NCBI GenBank assembly: GCA_963170055.1
Contig: CAUJGJ010000243.1
Location: forward strand, 295,001-359,000
DNA: 64,000 bases
From: Halisarca cf. caerulea
Lineage: Eukaryota > Porifera > Demospongiae > Chondrillida > Halisarcidae
Reading direction: 5' to 3'
The notes under the pieces were generated by a model that was given only the letters and a program-made list of their open reading frames with translations, had not been told where the DNA came from and searched no databases. A program made the translations under genes and the position numbers. Position 1 is the first letter of the stretch. Each line of letters opens with the position of its first letter. Positions 23,523 to 35,072 of the stretch are shown piece by piece.

Positions 23523-24207
23523 CGGTACTTCCCATAGAAATTTTAACGACGAGCGTTCATTCATTACACCTTCATTCAGCGTTCGTTCAGGGTTCATTCA
23601 AGCCTTCGTTCAACCTTCGTTCGTCCTGATCGATCACGTGATAGCGGAAGCGTCATAATGCGCATGCACATGTTGAAGTATAGGGAGTGTGCAGACGAAC
23701 GTTACGGTTTATTCTAACTACATGAAACAACGAATTCTCTATCTAATCAGAATAGGCAAGTCTTAGTCTCAGATCGCGAATCTACTAGCGTCAGAAGGCA
23801 ACCATGTTACGAAGCCCGGGATATCGCATTTCCTGAAGAAATTCTAAGATACGGGCACCATGACCAGAAGCGGTAACTGGTAGAAAGCCCACCAAGACGC
23901 GTGCTATCCTGGACTTCATTGACAGCGAGATAGCTAAGGATGATGAAATTTCGTTTCGTTCATTTCGAAGAAAATAAACTCATTTCGCCAACTTGTGGAA
24001 GAATCCGAAGAATCGCTCACCTAGTCGAAGCGATGACGTCTTTATAGAAGTTACGTAATTTTTTAAAAACGTCAACATAATGACGTCATGGGTTCAAGCG
24101 TTCGTTCGTTCGTTCGTTCGTTCGTTCAGCATTCGTTCGCCCTTCGTTATTCGTTCGCTCGTTCGTTCATTCATAACAAATCGTTAAAATTTCTATGGGA
24201 AGTACCG
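23523..24207. mobile_element. CGGTACTTCCC-ended MITE, copy 3
   Basis: TIRs begin CGGTACTTCCCATAGAAATT with TA on both sides (23521-23522, 24208-24209). The host element copy 1 at 5968-7301 shows the uninterrupted site (GTTATAACTATTTCAG near 6951), confirming insertion at a TA. The interior differs from copies 1 and 2 near the ends, where GTTCGTTCGTTC-type tetranucleotide repeats replace GACTGACCGAC. The centre keeps an HTH relic on the plus strand. Confidence 0.9.
23707..23875 (+). pseudogene. Tc1-like transposase HTH remnant inside MITE
   Basis: The plus-strand frame reads YMKQRILYLIRIGKS, a TAG, SQIANLLASEG, then HVTKPGISHFLKKF, a TAA, and DTGTMTRSG. It is clearly related to the minus-strand relic at 2941-3126 (shared KQRILYL, VTK-x-GIS-x-FLK). 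The trailing GTMTRSG resembles the G-T-I-x-R-x-x-G-S-G linker between the two HTHs of Tc1 transposases, also visible intact in the element at 7945. Two stop codons make it noncoding now. Confidence 0.65.
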
Positions 24208-24558
24208 TATCTATGTCTTTTGGGGTTATATATTTTCCGCTCAGGAATACCTTATGCAGTCGACTTTACTCTTTCATTTGATACTAGTTTTGTTCCTATT
24301 CAAGCACTTCTAGACGTGCGGATATCAACATTTACTGCAAAAACAGTATTTTCTTTAGATTCTCATTTACTTATTTTCGCATTCAATATGGGCTTGTTTA
24401 TTTGTTTAATGTTTCGACAATAAGCATTAAAATGTGTAGAAGATTTATAATGGGCCAGAAATTATTTCTGTGAGTCAAAATCGTCATGTATTTGTCACCC
24501 CTTTTTGGTGGCAGCCATTTTTTTAGTATTCTGAAATCCGCTATAATGAGCCTGTGTA

Positions 24559-25480
24559 CTTCCAAAACAATCGAATATGCCTGGCAAGGAACAAATCAGT
24601 TAAGTTCTGCATATGCATGAGGTATTGAGTTGGCCACTGGCTATATTTGTGACTAAGTTTTAACTAGCTCCAAACTATGCTACAGATGTCACTTATAGAG
24701 CATTGCCTTAGACGTAGCAGCATGGAGGCTGTTTCCTTTCTAGTGGTCTGTAGTGTTGCAGCTGCTTGGCGGGTGAAGGTGTTGTCGCCATGCACACTTC
24801 TGAGCATTGGCATGTATCAATTCCAGCCATGCGACAATGCATATCAAAGTGATGGCAAATGTTTAAGAAGCAGTGCTTGGACATGGTGTGCAAAAGCTCA
24901 AACATGTCCAAACATAGTAATATGTCAAATGGTATGATTGCCACTCACATGTGGGACATGTCCAATTCACACTTTTATGGCTTCAGCAGTCACAAAATTT
25001 ACCTTCGCTTTTTTGTTCAATTTCTCTTGACAAAATAGCGTTATCTTCTAGCAACTGGTATAATTGTATAGACAGCTATATTGCCTTTTGTTTGATGCCA
25101 AACTTGAAAGTATTCTGTTCGTTTTAAGAAAAGTATACACATTTTCCCTGAACATATTAAAACATGAAAAAAGGCAGGGAGGCAGTGCAGCTTCGAAGCT
25201 GGGGGCATAAATATTGATATACAGGTTCCTTATCTAAGTATCTAAAACTTCCATGTTGTAGATTTGAAGATCTCTAATAGTTTTAGAGAAAATCACTAAA
25301 AAACGCAATTTCATACAATGTTGTACTGTTGTTATTCTGTTATCAAACATGCAACGACATTGTTCACTGTTCATCAATCCATAGTTACTCAGAACACGCG
25401 TGGTCATTATAATTCACACGAGGTAACACAATTTGTTCTAAACATAGTAACAATATAATTATAGCAGCATTAGTTAAGAC
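24559..25480. other. Intron; probable remains of the Gypsy 3-prime LTR
   Basis: No exon was recognised. If the polypurine tract at 25487-25503 is real, the stretch just left of it (starting TGTAGTG on the minus strand) should be the Gypsy 3-prime LTR. I could not find a matching 5-prime LTR near 37.8-38.1 kb, so its extent is not set. Confidence 0.3.
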
Positions 25481-25486
25481 ACTACA

Positions 25487-25503
25487 TCCCTCCCTCTCTT
25501 CTA
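25487..25503 (-). other. Polypurine tract of the Gypsy element
   Basis: On the minus strand, AGAAGAGAGGGAGGGA is followed at once by TGTAGTG, 38 bases after the integrase stop. A purine run directly before a TG is the usual plus-strand primer site bordering a 3-prime LTR. Confidence 0.55.
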
Positions 25504-25540
25504 ATAGAACAACATGCACACAGAAACAACAATCTAAGTG

Positions 25541-26634
25541 TTAAGTATCATAAATGTTTTGACCATATCTGGCACAACGGTTTCTGTTACGGGTTGGATA
25601 GCGTCTAGAAGATATCAACTCTGGTTGCGATGCTTGTGGATTTATGGCATTGTCAATGATGTCTTGTTCATCATCGGAGGAATCAGAATCATGAGCACCA
25701 GGGGTTTCTGTATCTGATCGAACTGGTTTGAAATGACTGATATTTCTTGTGATGGACTTTTTATCTCGAAGTGCTGTTATCATGGAACCTTTGACTTCTG
25801 TAACTCTGTACGGAGAAGGATCAAATTTGGTTGAGAATTTGTTTTGTTCCTTCAGTCGGACTAGAACCATATCTCCGATTTTTACGACATTTTCCTTTTC
25901 TTTAACTTTGCTATCTGCGTTATCCTTCATCTTTTGTTTTGCATTAGCATCTCTGGCTCTCACTGTGGTATCGAGTTCTGTATTTTCTGGTTGTACCAAT
26001 TCAGGCAGTTTAGTCGTGATGTTGCGATTAAACAGAAGTTTGGCGGGAGCGATGCCTGAAGTGCTGTGTGGCGTTGCACGATAATTCAAGAGGAATTGGT
26101 ATAGGAACTTCTTCCGGTCTCTTCCTTCCACATGGGCTGAGCGGATAGTCTTGGTAAGAGGCTTCATGAAGTTCTCTGCTTCGGCATTGGCCTGTGGCCA
26201 TAATGGGGTACTTTTCTGATGGCGGATACCTCTCTCTTGTACGAAGACCTTGAATTCAGTTGAACTGAAAGGCGGTCCATTATCGCTCTTGAGAACTTTT
26301 GGGATTCCATGAGTGGAAAAGATTCTGTCTAGTTTTCCAATCGTTCCTCTGGCAGCGGTGGTATGTACAATCTCAACTTCAGAGAAACGAGAGTAAGCAT
26401 CAATAACTACCAGTAAGTACTCACCAGTTGGGAATGGTCCTGCAAAATCAACATTAACTGTATGCCATGGATGAGGAGGCAGGGTTGTCATCTGGAGAGG
26501 TGCTGCCTTGGAATATGATCCATTGGCTTTGCAAGCTATACAGTTCTCGATTGTTACCTTGACCTTTTCCTCGATTCCGGGAAACCAGCTGCTGTCTATA
26601 CATGAATAACAGATGCATGCAGATTCCGTAGAAA
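25541..26634 (-). pseudogene. Gypsy integrase segment (3-prime half of a split element)
   Basis: A long open frame encodes a retroviral-type integrase core. D lies in HTVNVDFAGPF, the second D in LKSDNGPPFSS, and E in QANAEAENFM, giving the DDE triad. NYRATPHSTSG and a C-terminal GDMVLVR/PYRVTEV segment (chromatin-end or SH3-like region) follow. The zinc-binding CIACK remains, but the upstream H-H pair and the RNase H domain are missing at the junction with the CACTA-like element (26635). The other half is at 35833-37796. This is an old endogenous retroelement copy; it is described only. Confidence 0.85.
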
Positions 26635-26812
26635 CACTGTTATGTAATACAAAAGTATCAAAATTGAACATTCCAAATTCAAATCATGTCAAAAAAGCTC
26701 ACAGTGGCAAATTGAAAATCAATGGATAAAAAAGTTTATAGCACCTAAAAAGTTTTGCATGGAATTCAAAAGAAACAAAGGCTATAATATTATAAACTGT
26801 ACAGCAGGAAAA

Positions 26813-29800
26813 TCAGTCAGATGCTAACTTGTGAATACCTGTCACAGTGCTCAAATACTTTGCACTCTTCTTCTTGGCATCTCGAATGTCAAAAACAAAC
26901 TCCTGAATGAACAGTGCCATATCCGAGCAATATTTGTGGTAAAGGAGGTTGAACACATAGTGTACCATGAACCACAACATAAATGCCTTCAAGAGGTTCT
27001 GTAACTTGAGTATAGGTCGTTGTTCCACAAAAATGTAATAAAATGGTTCACCTTCGGCTACAGTAAAACGGCCGATCCTTGGTGATGCACGGTTAGGCAG
27101 TTGTCTTGCAGCATCATCAGGTAACACAGATACCTGCAGCAAAAATATATAGGAGCAAAAAGTAAACACACATTGCATAATAGAATATTATTATATCTGG
27201 ATGCTTATATGCACTAACACTTACATCATAATCCTCAATAACATATAGAAGGGCATTAACAGAGCTCTCTTTCTTAGAAAGCACAGTAAACAAGGCATGC
27301 AACAGCTTATTTCCCCTGAGAGTTTCGTAGTCACCAAATTCAGAACCTACATGCACAATTAGATGCACAAGTAAAGTTCAACTAGCCTATAACGCAACAT
27401 GTACATGTAATTAAAGAAAACTTATATCTCACCTGCTCGGTCATCCAAGATCTGTTTCACTCTTCTATTTGTCAACTTTTGAGACTCCGCAAATTTTAAC
27501 ACTGCAGGCTGCCATTTTTCCTCCCACATACACTTTATGTTGCTAAAGAGGATGCCCTGCTCCACTCCCAATATCAGTGCCATTTCTTGATTTACCTTGA
27601 AAAAGGAATTAAGTAAAGGTGTAATGAAGTGGGCATATTTACAATATACAGCATACTTGGAATATCTTATTAAGTTGAACGAGTGAGACAATTCAAATGA
27701 ACTTGAGTGAGAGGTGGGCAACTTACTGCTTCAGGATATCGAAATGCTGGGAAGTTTTCCAAGATCTGCAGAGCAGATGCTGCTACCTCTAGAACAAATT
27801 CCCGCCTGTTTACAAAGGTAACTGCCATAAGATTGAGAACGACGTCCTTTCTGGGGCTGTTTTTCTTTATTTCAGCATCAAGGGCTTTAAGGTGTCGCTG
27901 GTAGATTTCTTCATCAACAACTGCACTTTCATCTAAAGGTGGGTATGGTCTTCCTTTCTTTGCATTAGAAGGGCCCGGTTGAACATCATCAGAAACTGGT
28001 CGTTTCATTTTCTTTTGTCCCTTTTCCACATTGTATATCCTTTCCGTAATTCGTTGAAGCCATGATCCCTATGGAGTTGCATGTACAGCATCCACAATCA
28101 TTGCTACAATTTAATAAAATTTGTTTGGGGTGTGCATGTGTACGGGGCAAGGGCGAGTAGCAAAACATGGCAAAGTAATATATGCTTGACATATGAAATA
28201 GACCCTGTTACTGCTGTTCGATTCACAGGGTTACAACCCTGTGAATTGAACAGCAACCCACAAACCATATGCAGCATTTCATTCACATAAATATATTTGA
28301 TTGCTGCATTTCCCTGAACACTATATAGTTTGTCAAGACTTAGACAAATTCAGTCAATTCCAACAGTGACTTACGTAGAAGTAAAAGCACCACCTTCCTG
28401 CATGTAAATGAATACGTTACTTCCCATAGCATTTTAACAACTTGCCTTCGTTCACCATTCGATTAGTATTCATTCAACCCAGCTTCGTTCATTTTGATTC
28501 ATTGCATAATAGCAGAATAATCATAATGTCTAAGCAGATTCGATGTATTATTCCCAGAGTATTGGAGAGAGCACAAACAGAGGTAAAACCAATGCATGAA
28601 TGAAAGCCTGATTGAATGGTGAATGAAGGAGCAATGAATAAACAGTCACCATTGGAATTACTATGGGAAGTTCAGCACGTATGGGGGGGGGGGGGGGTAT
28701 TAAAAAGGTCTGTATGCTTTCTAAAATAACTGTCAGACAATGAACGTAGGCCAAGCAGGCATGGTGTACTTTACAAAGAAAAGATAAACAACTAAAAATA
28801 CCTAGTATACGGTGACACAGTAGACATAAGAAATAATGTGTATGTACAGACATGTTCTAGGGAGGACTTTACAATGATGCACAATACACTCACATATCCA
28901 GTTCCGATAGAATCCCTTAAAAATGGATATACCAAAGTAAGGCGTCTTGCAGCGTACTTGCTAAATGCTCTTGATGGTCGCTTACCATAGCTGTACATAT
29001 GGACGACCATGTCTCTCACAAAGGCAGACCTGACATGGGTGGTTGGCATTTCCTTTGCTGATATACCTCTCATGATTTCGGGTCTCCAAACAGTAGGAAT
29101 CTGAAAGTTTGATGGGATGTCACCATCTGGACTAGTTCCAGATTCTGACCCCAAATCAGATTCAACTGATGCAGTGGACACAGATGCACTTGGAATTGGT
29201 GACAAAGCAGTTACTTGCTGAGACCCAAATATGGCTTCATTAGAGGAGGATGCTGACTCAACACTTTGTGAAAGCAAATCCTAAGTGAGGTATCAATAGA
29301 AACCAATTCAAAAACCATGAATGGAATATGTAGACAATGCAGAAGCAATGGTCTTACATGCACGGGAAGATCCTATAGGTCCTATAGGTTAGTAGCTAAT
29401 TGGATTTGATAATAGTCAAAGGTACACTTCATTGAACGTTCATAGTAAATACTGCAAGTACATGTCATATACTATAGCTTTACACAAAATTTAGAAGTAG
29501 AATGCTACACGACTGTCACATGGCAGAATATCTTCATACAAAGGCTGCCCTATTCATACATACCTCCCAATAGAAAAGTCTGATTCCCAAAATCAAGGAT
29601 TGTGAAAACCAAAAACTGCTCTCAAGAAAGCTGTGTGACTTGGGTTCATACATTGAACGGTCACTCCATACAATACAGCTATTTGGCCGTAGGTTTACAT
29701 ATCTTCATAACACAGAAAGCATATAGCCTCAAAGTGTGCTAACATTTCTCTGCACCAACGGCATACCTACTGCAAATTTCTATTTAAGCATCTTTCAATG

Positions 29801-30527
29801 AACGCACATCAATGGAAACTCAAAATGGGCCTAGTAAATGTAATGCCCTAAAAGATATTGAAATGAGTGGGTAGAACAAACTGTCTTGGGTGAAGTGTTG
29901 GAATGGAAAACTGGCTATATATACACTACATCATAGGTGGCAGAACCAAGAGAAAATTGAAGACGAACTTGGAGCAATAATAATGCAATAGAATTAAGCC
30001 AATTGTATATAGAGATGAAGCTTGATTGCATGGTTCTCTAAAGCTACTCTACCACAATTTTAAGGACAAATTCAGGATAAACACGAGGCTACAATTAAGT
30101 GCCAGTTAAAGAACTACTGCAAATGATCACCACAGAGCTAAAATTACTACAAAGTTCAAAGTAGTGATCTTATTCCAACTGAAAATTAGCCTTGTATTTA
30201 TATACACACATACTTGCTTCAGTCTAATAATCCGCTTAACAGTTCCAAGGGGTTTTATCAATTCCTTAACGTCTGCTTCAGTAAGATCTAAAAATGCTGA
30301 TCCATCTATTTCATTCTCTGCACAAATGTTATAGGAATGAAGTGTTAAATCACTCACAAAACGTTTCCCAAAACCAAGAAAACATCGCTAATGGAATAGA
30401 ATATCACAAGACTACACTACACGACAAAGCACTGACCTTCAAATGTATCACAAACTTTTTCCGCGATGGTATTATCTTGAAGCCACTCCCTAACTTCTAG
30501 AACTGTCTTTAGCCTGAAATTTGCCAT
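26813..30527 (-). CDS. Seven-exon SAM-domain accessory protein, 509 aa
   Basis: Minus-strand exons 30527-30437, 30317-30214, 29280-28894, 28068-27727, 27595-27433, 27346-27225 and 27133-26813 all have GT-AG borders. They total 1530 bp and join in frame from ATG to stop. Residues about 8-65 form a SAM domain (VREWLQDNTIAEKVCDTFE, IDGSAFLDLTEADVKELI, KPLGTVKRIIRLKQ). A Ser-rich linker follows. Next is a region with VRSAFVRDMVVHMY and YPFLRDSIGTGYGSW, then a Lys-rich patch (KKMKRP) that could be a nuclear signal. The C-terminal domain contains EPFYYIFVEQRPIL and YVFNLLYHKYCSDM. Such SAM-plus-conserved-C-terminus proteins often sit beside the neighbouring transposase type (recalled, not checked). 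No lesion was found. The role is probably accessory to transposition, by inference from gene pairing. Confidence 0.8.
28415..28679. mobile_element. Degenerate CGGTAC-type MITE relic
   Basis: The left end CGTTACTTCCCATAGCATTT and mirrored right end CGTGCTGAACTTCCCATAG resemble the 1946/2642/23523 family. TA is at 28413-28414 and 28680-28681. GTTCATTC-type repeats inside match copy 3 style. It lies in intron 3 of the SAM gene and is followed by a G run (28684). Confidence 0.6.
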
Positions 30528-30684
30528 TTCAAACCAAAAGAACTACATATGACAAGGAAACTATCGCAGAAAACACCAACAGCTGCTTTGGCCAAAAGCC
30601 CTCCAATTTTGGTTTACTTGACCAATCAAATTACAGTTACATATGACATCATATTTATTTATAGATATTACATCATAAAGGAAA
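30528..30684. promoter_or_regulatory. Shared promoter interval between two divergent genes
   Basis: Only 157 bp separate the start codons of the SAM gene (minus) and the transposase gene (plus). Both transcripts must start here or overlap. CCAATCAAAT (30631) is a CCAAT-box-like site and TATTTATTTATAG (30653) is a TATA-like site upstream of the plus-strand gene. The placement suggests co-expression of both proteins. Confidence 0.45.
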
Positions 30685-33051
30685 ATGGAGTCGAGCGTGC
30701 TTTCAAGTCCTGGAGAGTTTGCCCGAATCTGCCCCTTCTGTAATTTCAGGGTTGTGAATTTGTCATCTCTACTCAGTCATTTAAGATTTGTTCACAGCAG
30801 TGACCCAGGATTCTTCCTAACATGTGGAGTTAGTGGTTGTGCCAACACTTATACCAAATTTACCTCTTTTCGGACTCACATGTACCGCCATCACAAGGAG
30901 CTTATTTCCTCTTCAACTACTACTTCTACCATTCATGAATCCGCTTACACATCACCAATACCTGTGATTTCAGATGATATTCCTGATACGGATTTACGGA
31001 CTACTATGCCTTCACATGTTGACATTTCTGTTGATGACGATCCGCTAATTTCTCAGCAAAAAGTAAGTGGTTTGTTTTTGCTGAAGATGCGAGAAACTTT
31101 TAGTGTTTCACAAGCAGCCATAGATGGCATTGTAGTAGAATCTGAAAGTGTTTTTGAACATGTCGTGAGTAAACTTCAAGTTAATGTTGTCAAAAGACTA
31201 TCAGAAGCTGGAATAAGCACTGATGAGATTCACAGCCAAGTAGAAGAAGTGTTTGATAATACTCCAAGTCCATTTTTGGGGCTAACGTCTAAATATTTGC
31301 AGGAAGAGTTTTACAAGAAAACCTTGCATTTAGTGGTATGTTCATTAAATTTTGTTGATATGATGCATTGTGAAGTTATTCATTATGCATGTACTTTTCG
31401 TCTGATATAGGAGGCATTAAAGTTGCCACTTGGTGATTGTACTTATCAAATTGTTGGAACTGGTAGCAAGAGAAGACACGTGCAAAATAGTTCATCTTTT
31501 TATTATGTACCGTTGTATGATACCCTCCGGGCACTCATTAGTAACCCAGCCGTTTCAAGGGAGATTGAATGTCATTCACACCGTCCTCTGCCTGGTGGAG
31601 TTTTACGTGATTTTTGTGATGGTGACCACTACGATGCTCATCCATTGTTTTCATGTGACAAAACAACATTACAGTTGGTGGCTTACTATGACGAGTTAGA
31701 AATTTGCAACCCCCTTGGTGCTGCTGCAAAATTGCATAAGATTGGTATTGTTTTTATGTTCTTGGCCAATATTAGACCTCAGTTTCGTTCAACACTACGA
31801 TCGACTCAATTGGTTGCCGTTGCAAAATCAAGTGATATTAGACAGTATGGTATTGATGAAGTTTTAAATCCGTTCATTCGTGATTTACAGCGGTTGTCTA
31901 CTGAAGGAATTGACATATGTATCAATGGAATAAGTGTCAACTACAAGGGTGCATTGTTGGCCTTCCTTGGTGATAATCTTGCCAGTCACAGTATAGGCGG
32001 CTTTAAAGAATCCATGTCTTTTGCTTTTAGGTTTTGTCGCACGTGTATGGCCACCCATGCAACTAGCGGGAAGCATTTTGTAGCAAACAAATTTCTCCTA
32101 CGATCACCTGAAGAGCATGCTGCACAATGCAAGCAATTAGATGGACCACTGAAAGAACACTATTCCAAAATTTATGGGATCAACCGTAAGGCCGCTCTAG
32201 AAGATGTCCCGTATTTCTCTGTAGCTACATGTTTGCCGCATGATATTATGCATGACTTATTGGAAGGTGCAGTGACCTATGAAATCAAAGTATTACTGAA
32301 GTACTGTATTGGTAAAAAGTATTTTACACTAGATTGTCTCAATGGCCGCATTAATGCTTTTGATTATGGCTCCGCAGAGGAATCCAATAAGCCATTTCAA
32401 ATTGAATTTGGAAGTACAAAGGAAGATATCAAATTACGACAAACGGCAAGTACTTCATGGTTGTTGTCACGAATCCTTCCACTGTTAATAGGGGATAAAA
32501 TACCAGTTGATGACAATGCTTGGCACTGTTACCAGTTATTGCTGAAGATTTTGGACATTTGTACAGCACAATCCTGTACTCACAATGCCATTGCTTACCT
32601 GGGTACCTTAATTGAAGAACATCATGTTGAATTTTGCCGCATATATGAACTGTCTCTAATACCTAAACAGCACTTTATGGTGCATTATCCACAACAAATA
32701 CTGCGTATGGGGCCCCTAATTAATTCATGGAATATGAGAAATGAAGCCAAATTTAAGTTGTGTAAAAAAGTGAGCAAATTTGGTAATTTTAAAAATATTT
32801 GCTATTCAGTATCTATGAAACATCAACGATGGATGTGTTTGCAATTGCAATCAAAGAACTTCCTGGAAATGCCACCAGCAAATGGTGGGAACTCGAAAAC
32901 ATGTCTCCTCAGTGAGGAATTACCCGATTTTGTTGCCTGTTTCAAAGTAGTTTTCCCTAATGTTGCTGATAGTGCACCGCTGCAACATTATATGTGGGCA
33001 AAATTTCATCATTACATGTACAGAAAGGGAGGTATTGTTATTTCACATATA

Positions 33052-35072
33052 CAGTCACGCCTGGGTTATCCGGAATTGACTTATCCGGAAACCTGAGATA
33101 ATCAACCTCCACTTTGGGAACAAACTGGTTCCTTATGTTTTCTATGGGAAATTGCCTGGAATATCCGGAACCTCTTTTATCCGTATCCGACACTATTTTT
33201 AGTAACGCTTGCATACTAAATGAACTAATATTTTACCGAGTTATCCGACGTTATTTCCTGTGACACCTGTCATTTGTGTGTGGAAGCTAGCTATGTCAGT
33301 CCCTCCAGTTAAAAGAAGAAGAATTGCCGTTTCAGTAACTGTCAAGAAAGAAATTTGCCGACGAAAACTTGAGTATCCCAAAGCCACCCAGGCTGATTTG
33401 TTGCAATTCACTGAGGATCGCTTCAAGTTATCGATTGGACGGTCAACTATTTCAGATATCCTTCGTGACAGCGCCAAATGGTTGGAGGAAGAGGACAGCA
33501 GTAGCACGAAGAAGCGGGCGGGCTACCATGAGCAGCTTGAGAAAGCCCTTTGGCTTTGGTTCTGTGACATACGTTCGAGAAATCTGGCAGTATCAGACGA
33601 AATGCTACAAGAGAAGGGTAGGATATTTGGACAACGTCTCGGTGTTTCGGAAGGGTTCAATTTTTCCAGAGGCTGGCTCCAGGGATTCAAGCAGCGTCAT
33701 AAGATATGTTTGCGTACAATTCACGGTGAGGCTGCTAGTGTTGATCAGGCAGTGGTTAGTGTGGGGAGGGAGAAGTTACTGGAGGCTCTATCTGGGTACC
33801 AGCTGCGTGATATTTACAACATGGACGAGACTGGGCTATTTTTCAGACTTGAGCCCAACAAGACATTAGCAACAGGTCCTGTCAGTGGAACAAAAAAGTG
33901 TAAACAGAGAATTTCTGTTGCTCTGTGTGCTAACGCTGACGGTTCTGACAAACTGAAGCCTTTGGTTATAGGAAAAGCTGCCAGGCCACGATGCTTCCCT
34001 AAAACCTTCAATGTTCAGACTGTAGTGGATTATCACTATAATCAGAAGGCATGGATGACTGCCATAATTTTCCAGCAGTTTTTGGAAGGCTTCGATCGTT
34101 TGATGCGCAACAAGAACAGACATGTTGTTCTGCTATTAGATAATGCACCAAGCCACAAAGTTTCGATAGAGCTCACGAACGTGAAAGTTTTAATGTTGCC
34201 ACCAAACACTACTTCTCACATTCAGCCAATGGATGCTGGCATCATCAATAATTTCAAGGTGCACTATAAAAGAAGTCTGGTCAAGCATTATGTACGTGAA
34301 ATTGATGAGAAAGGCTCATTTGAACGTGTGGATTTGAAGCAAGCTATCTACTTTGTGAAGGACTCCTGGAACAATGTCAGAGCGGATACTATTGCCAATT
34401 GCTTTCACCACGTGAAAATCATCCCTACCTCTGATGATCGTACCCCTCAAGCCGAAGTCTCATTTGATGCTAGTCACCTTCAAGCTGATATTGACAGGCT
34501 GAACCTGGATTCACCATTGTCTGCAGCTGAATTTCTCAGTGTAGATATGTTAGAAGACACTGAAGCCCCGTTGACTGAGGATGACATTGTACAATTGGTT
34601 CAAGGAAATGAGGAAGGCGATGGTGAATGTGAGGATAGCCAGGATCATCTGGACTCCAATGACTCCCCAAGGGTAACTCTTAAAGAGGGTATCCACCATG
34701 GCAAATTGCTTCTGGCTGCCTTAGAACAGCATGAGGCCTTTGGTGAGGAAGAGTATGCCCCTATCAGGAAAATTTTAAACTCCATGCACTCATCACTCAT
34801 ATCAAGTGCCACTCAAAAGAAGATTTCAGACTTTTTTAAACCACCTTGTAACTAGTGTGTTGTAATGTCTTGTGTTAAGTATTGAGCATATTTATAGTAT
34901 TTTTACATGACATGTACTGTATATACAGTGTTCTCGTATTATTATGAAATTGATGCTAGGTATGTGATATATTATGTTGGCGAATTTTAATTAAGACTGA
35001 GTTATCCAGCAACCTGGGTTATCCGACAATATTGTTGGGAACAGATGGTGTCGGATAACCCAGGCGTGACTG
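33052..35072. mobile_element. Complete pogo/Tigger element
   Basis: The TIRs are perfect over 21 bp, starting CAGTCACGCCTGGGTTATCC, and TATA lies on both sides. The element is 2021 bp and contains one intact transposase gene. It is inserted in exon 2 of the CACTA-like transposase. If the ends are taken as TACAGTC...GACTGTA with a TA duplication, the interrupted frame joins exactly. With the usual CAGT ends and one TA it does not. Confidence 0.95.
33260..34855 (+). CDS. Tigger/pogo transposase, intact, 531 aa (or 520 from 33293)
   Basis: Cuts and pastes the pogo-type element that encodes it, in the nucleus. The N-terminal CENP-B-type helix-turn-helix covers roughly residues 20-75 (KKEICRRKLEYPKATQADLL, IGRSTISDIL). 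A second HTH_Tnp region follows (LGVSEGFNFSRGWLQGFKQR). The DDE core has D in IYNMDETGLFF, D in VVLLLDNAPSH and D in HIQPMDAGIINNF; the last two are 30 residues apart, the pogo DD30D pattern. The C-terminal tail is acidic. The second ATG (33293, MSVPPVKRRR) is a likely alternative start because it begins with the basic patch. There are no stops or frameshifts, and the TIRs are perfect, so it is potentially active or recently so. Confidence 0.92.
   Translation: MTPVICVWKLAMSVPPVKRRRIAVSVTVKKEICRRKLEYPKATQADLLQFTEDRFKLSIGRSTISDILRDSAKWLEEEDSSSTKKRAGYHEQLEKALWLWFCDIRSRNLAVSDEMLQEKGRIFGQRLGVSEGFNFSRGWLQGFKQRHKICLRTIHGEAASVDQAVVSVGREKLLEALSGYQLRDIYNMDETGLFFRLEPNKTLATGPVSGTKKCKQRISVALCANADGSDKLKPLVIGKAARPRCFPKTFNVQTVVDYHYNQKAWMTAIIFQQFLEGFDRLMRNKNRHVVLLLDNAPSHKVSIELTNVKVLMLPPNTTSHIQPMDAGIINNFKVHYKRSLVKHYVREIDEKGSFERVDLKQAIYFVKDSWNNVRADTIANCFHHVKIIPTSDDRTPQAEVSFDASHLQADIDRLNLDSPLSAAEFLSVDMLEDTEAPLTEDDIVQLVQGNEEGDGECEDSQDHLDSNDSPRVTLKEGIHHGKLLLAALEQHEAFGEEEYAPIRKILNSMHSSLISSATQKKISDFFKPPCN

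Larger units (their letters stand above)
22619..24556. mobile_element. CACAGG-ended noncoding element, copy 3 (interrupted)
   Basis: The left end CACAGGGGCATTATAGC and the right end (mirrored CACAGGCTCATTATAGCG) are flanked by TA (22617-22618, 24557-24558). It carries the MITE 23523-24207. Without that it is about 1.25 kb and aligns with copy 1 in its last third (TTATATTTTCCGCTCAG, TTTACTCTTTCAT). It lies in the large intron after exon d. The 22161-22618 stretch before it holds nothing else recognised. Confidence 0.8.
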
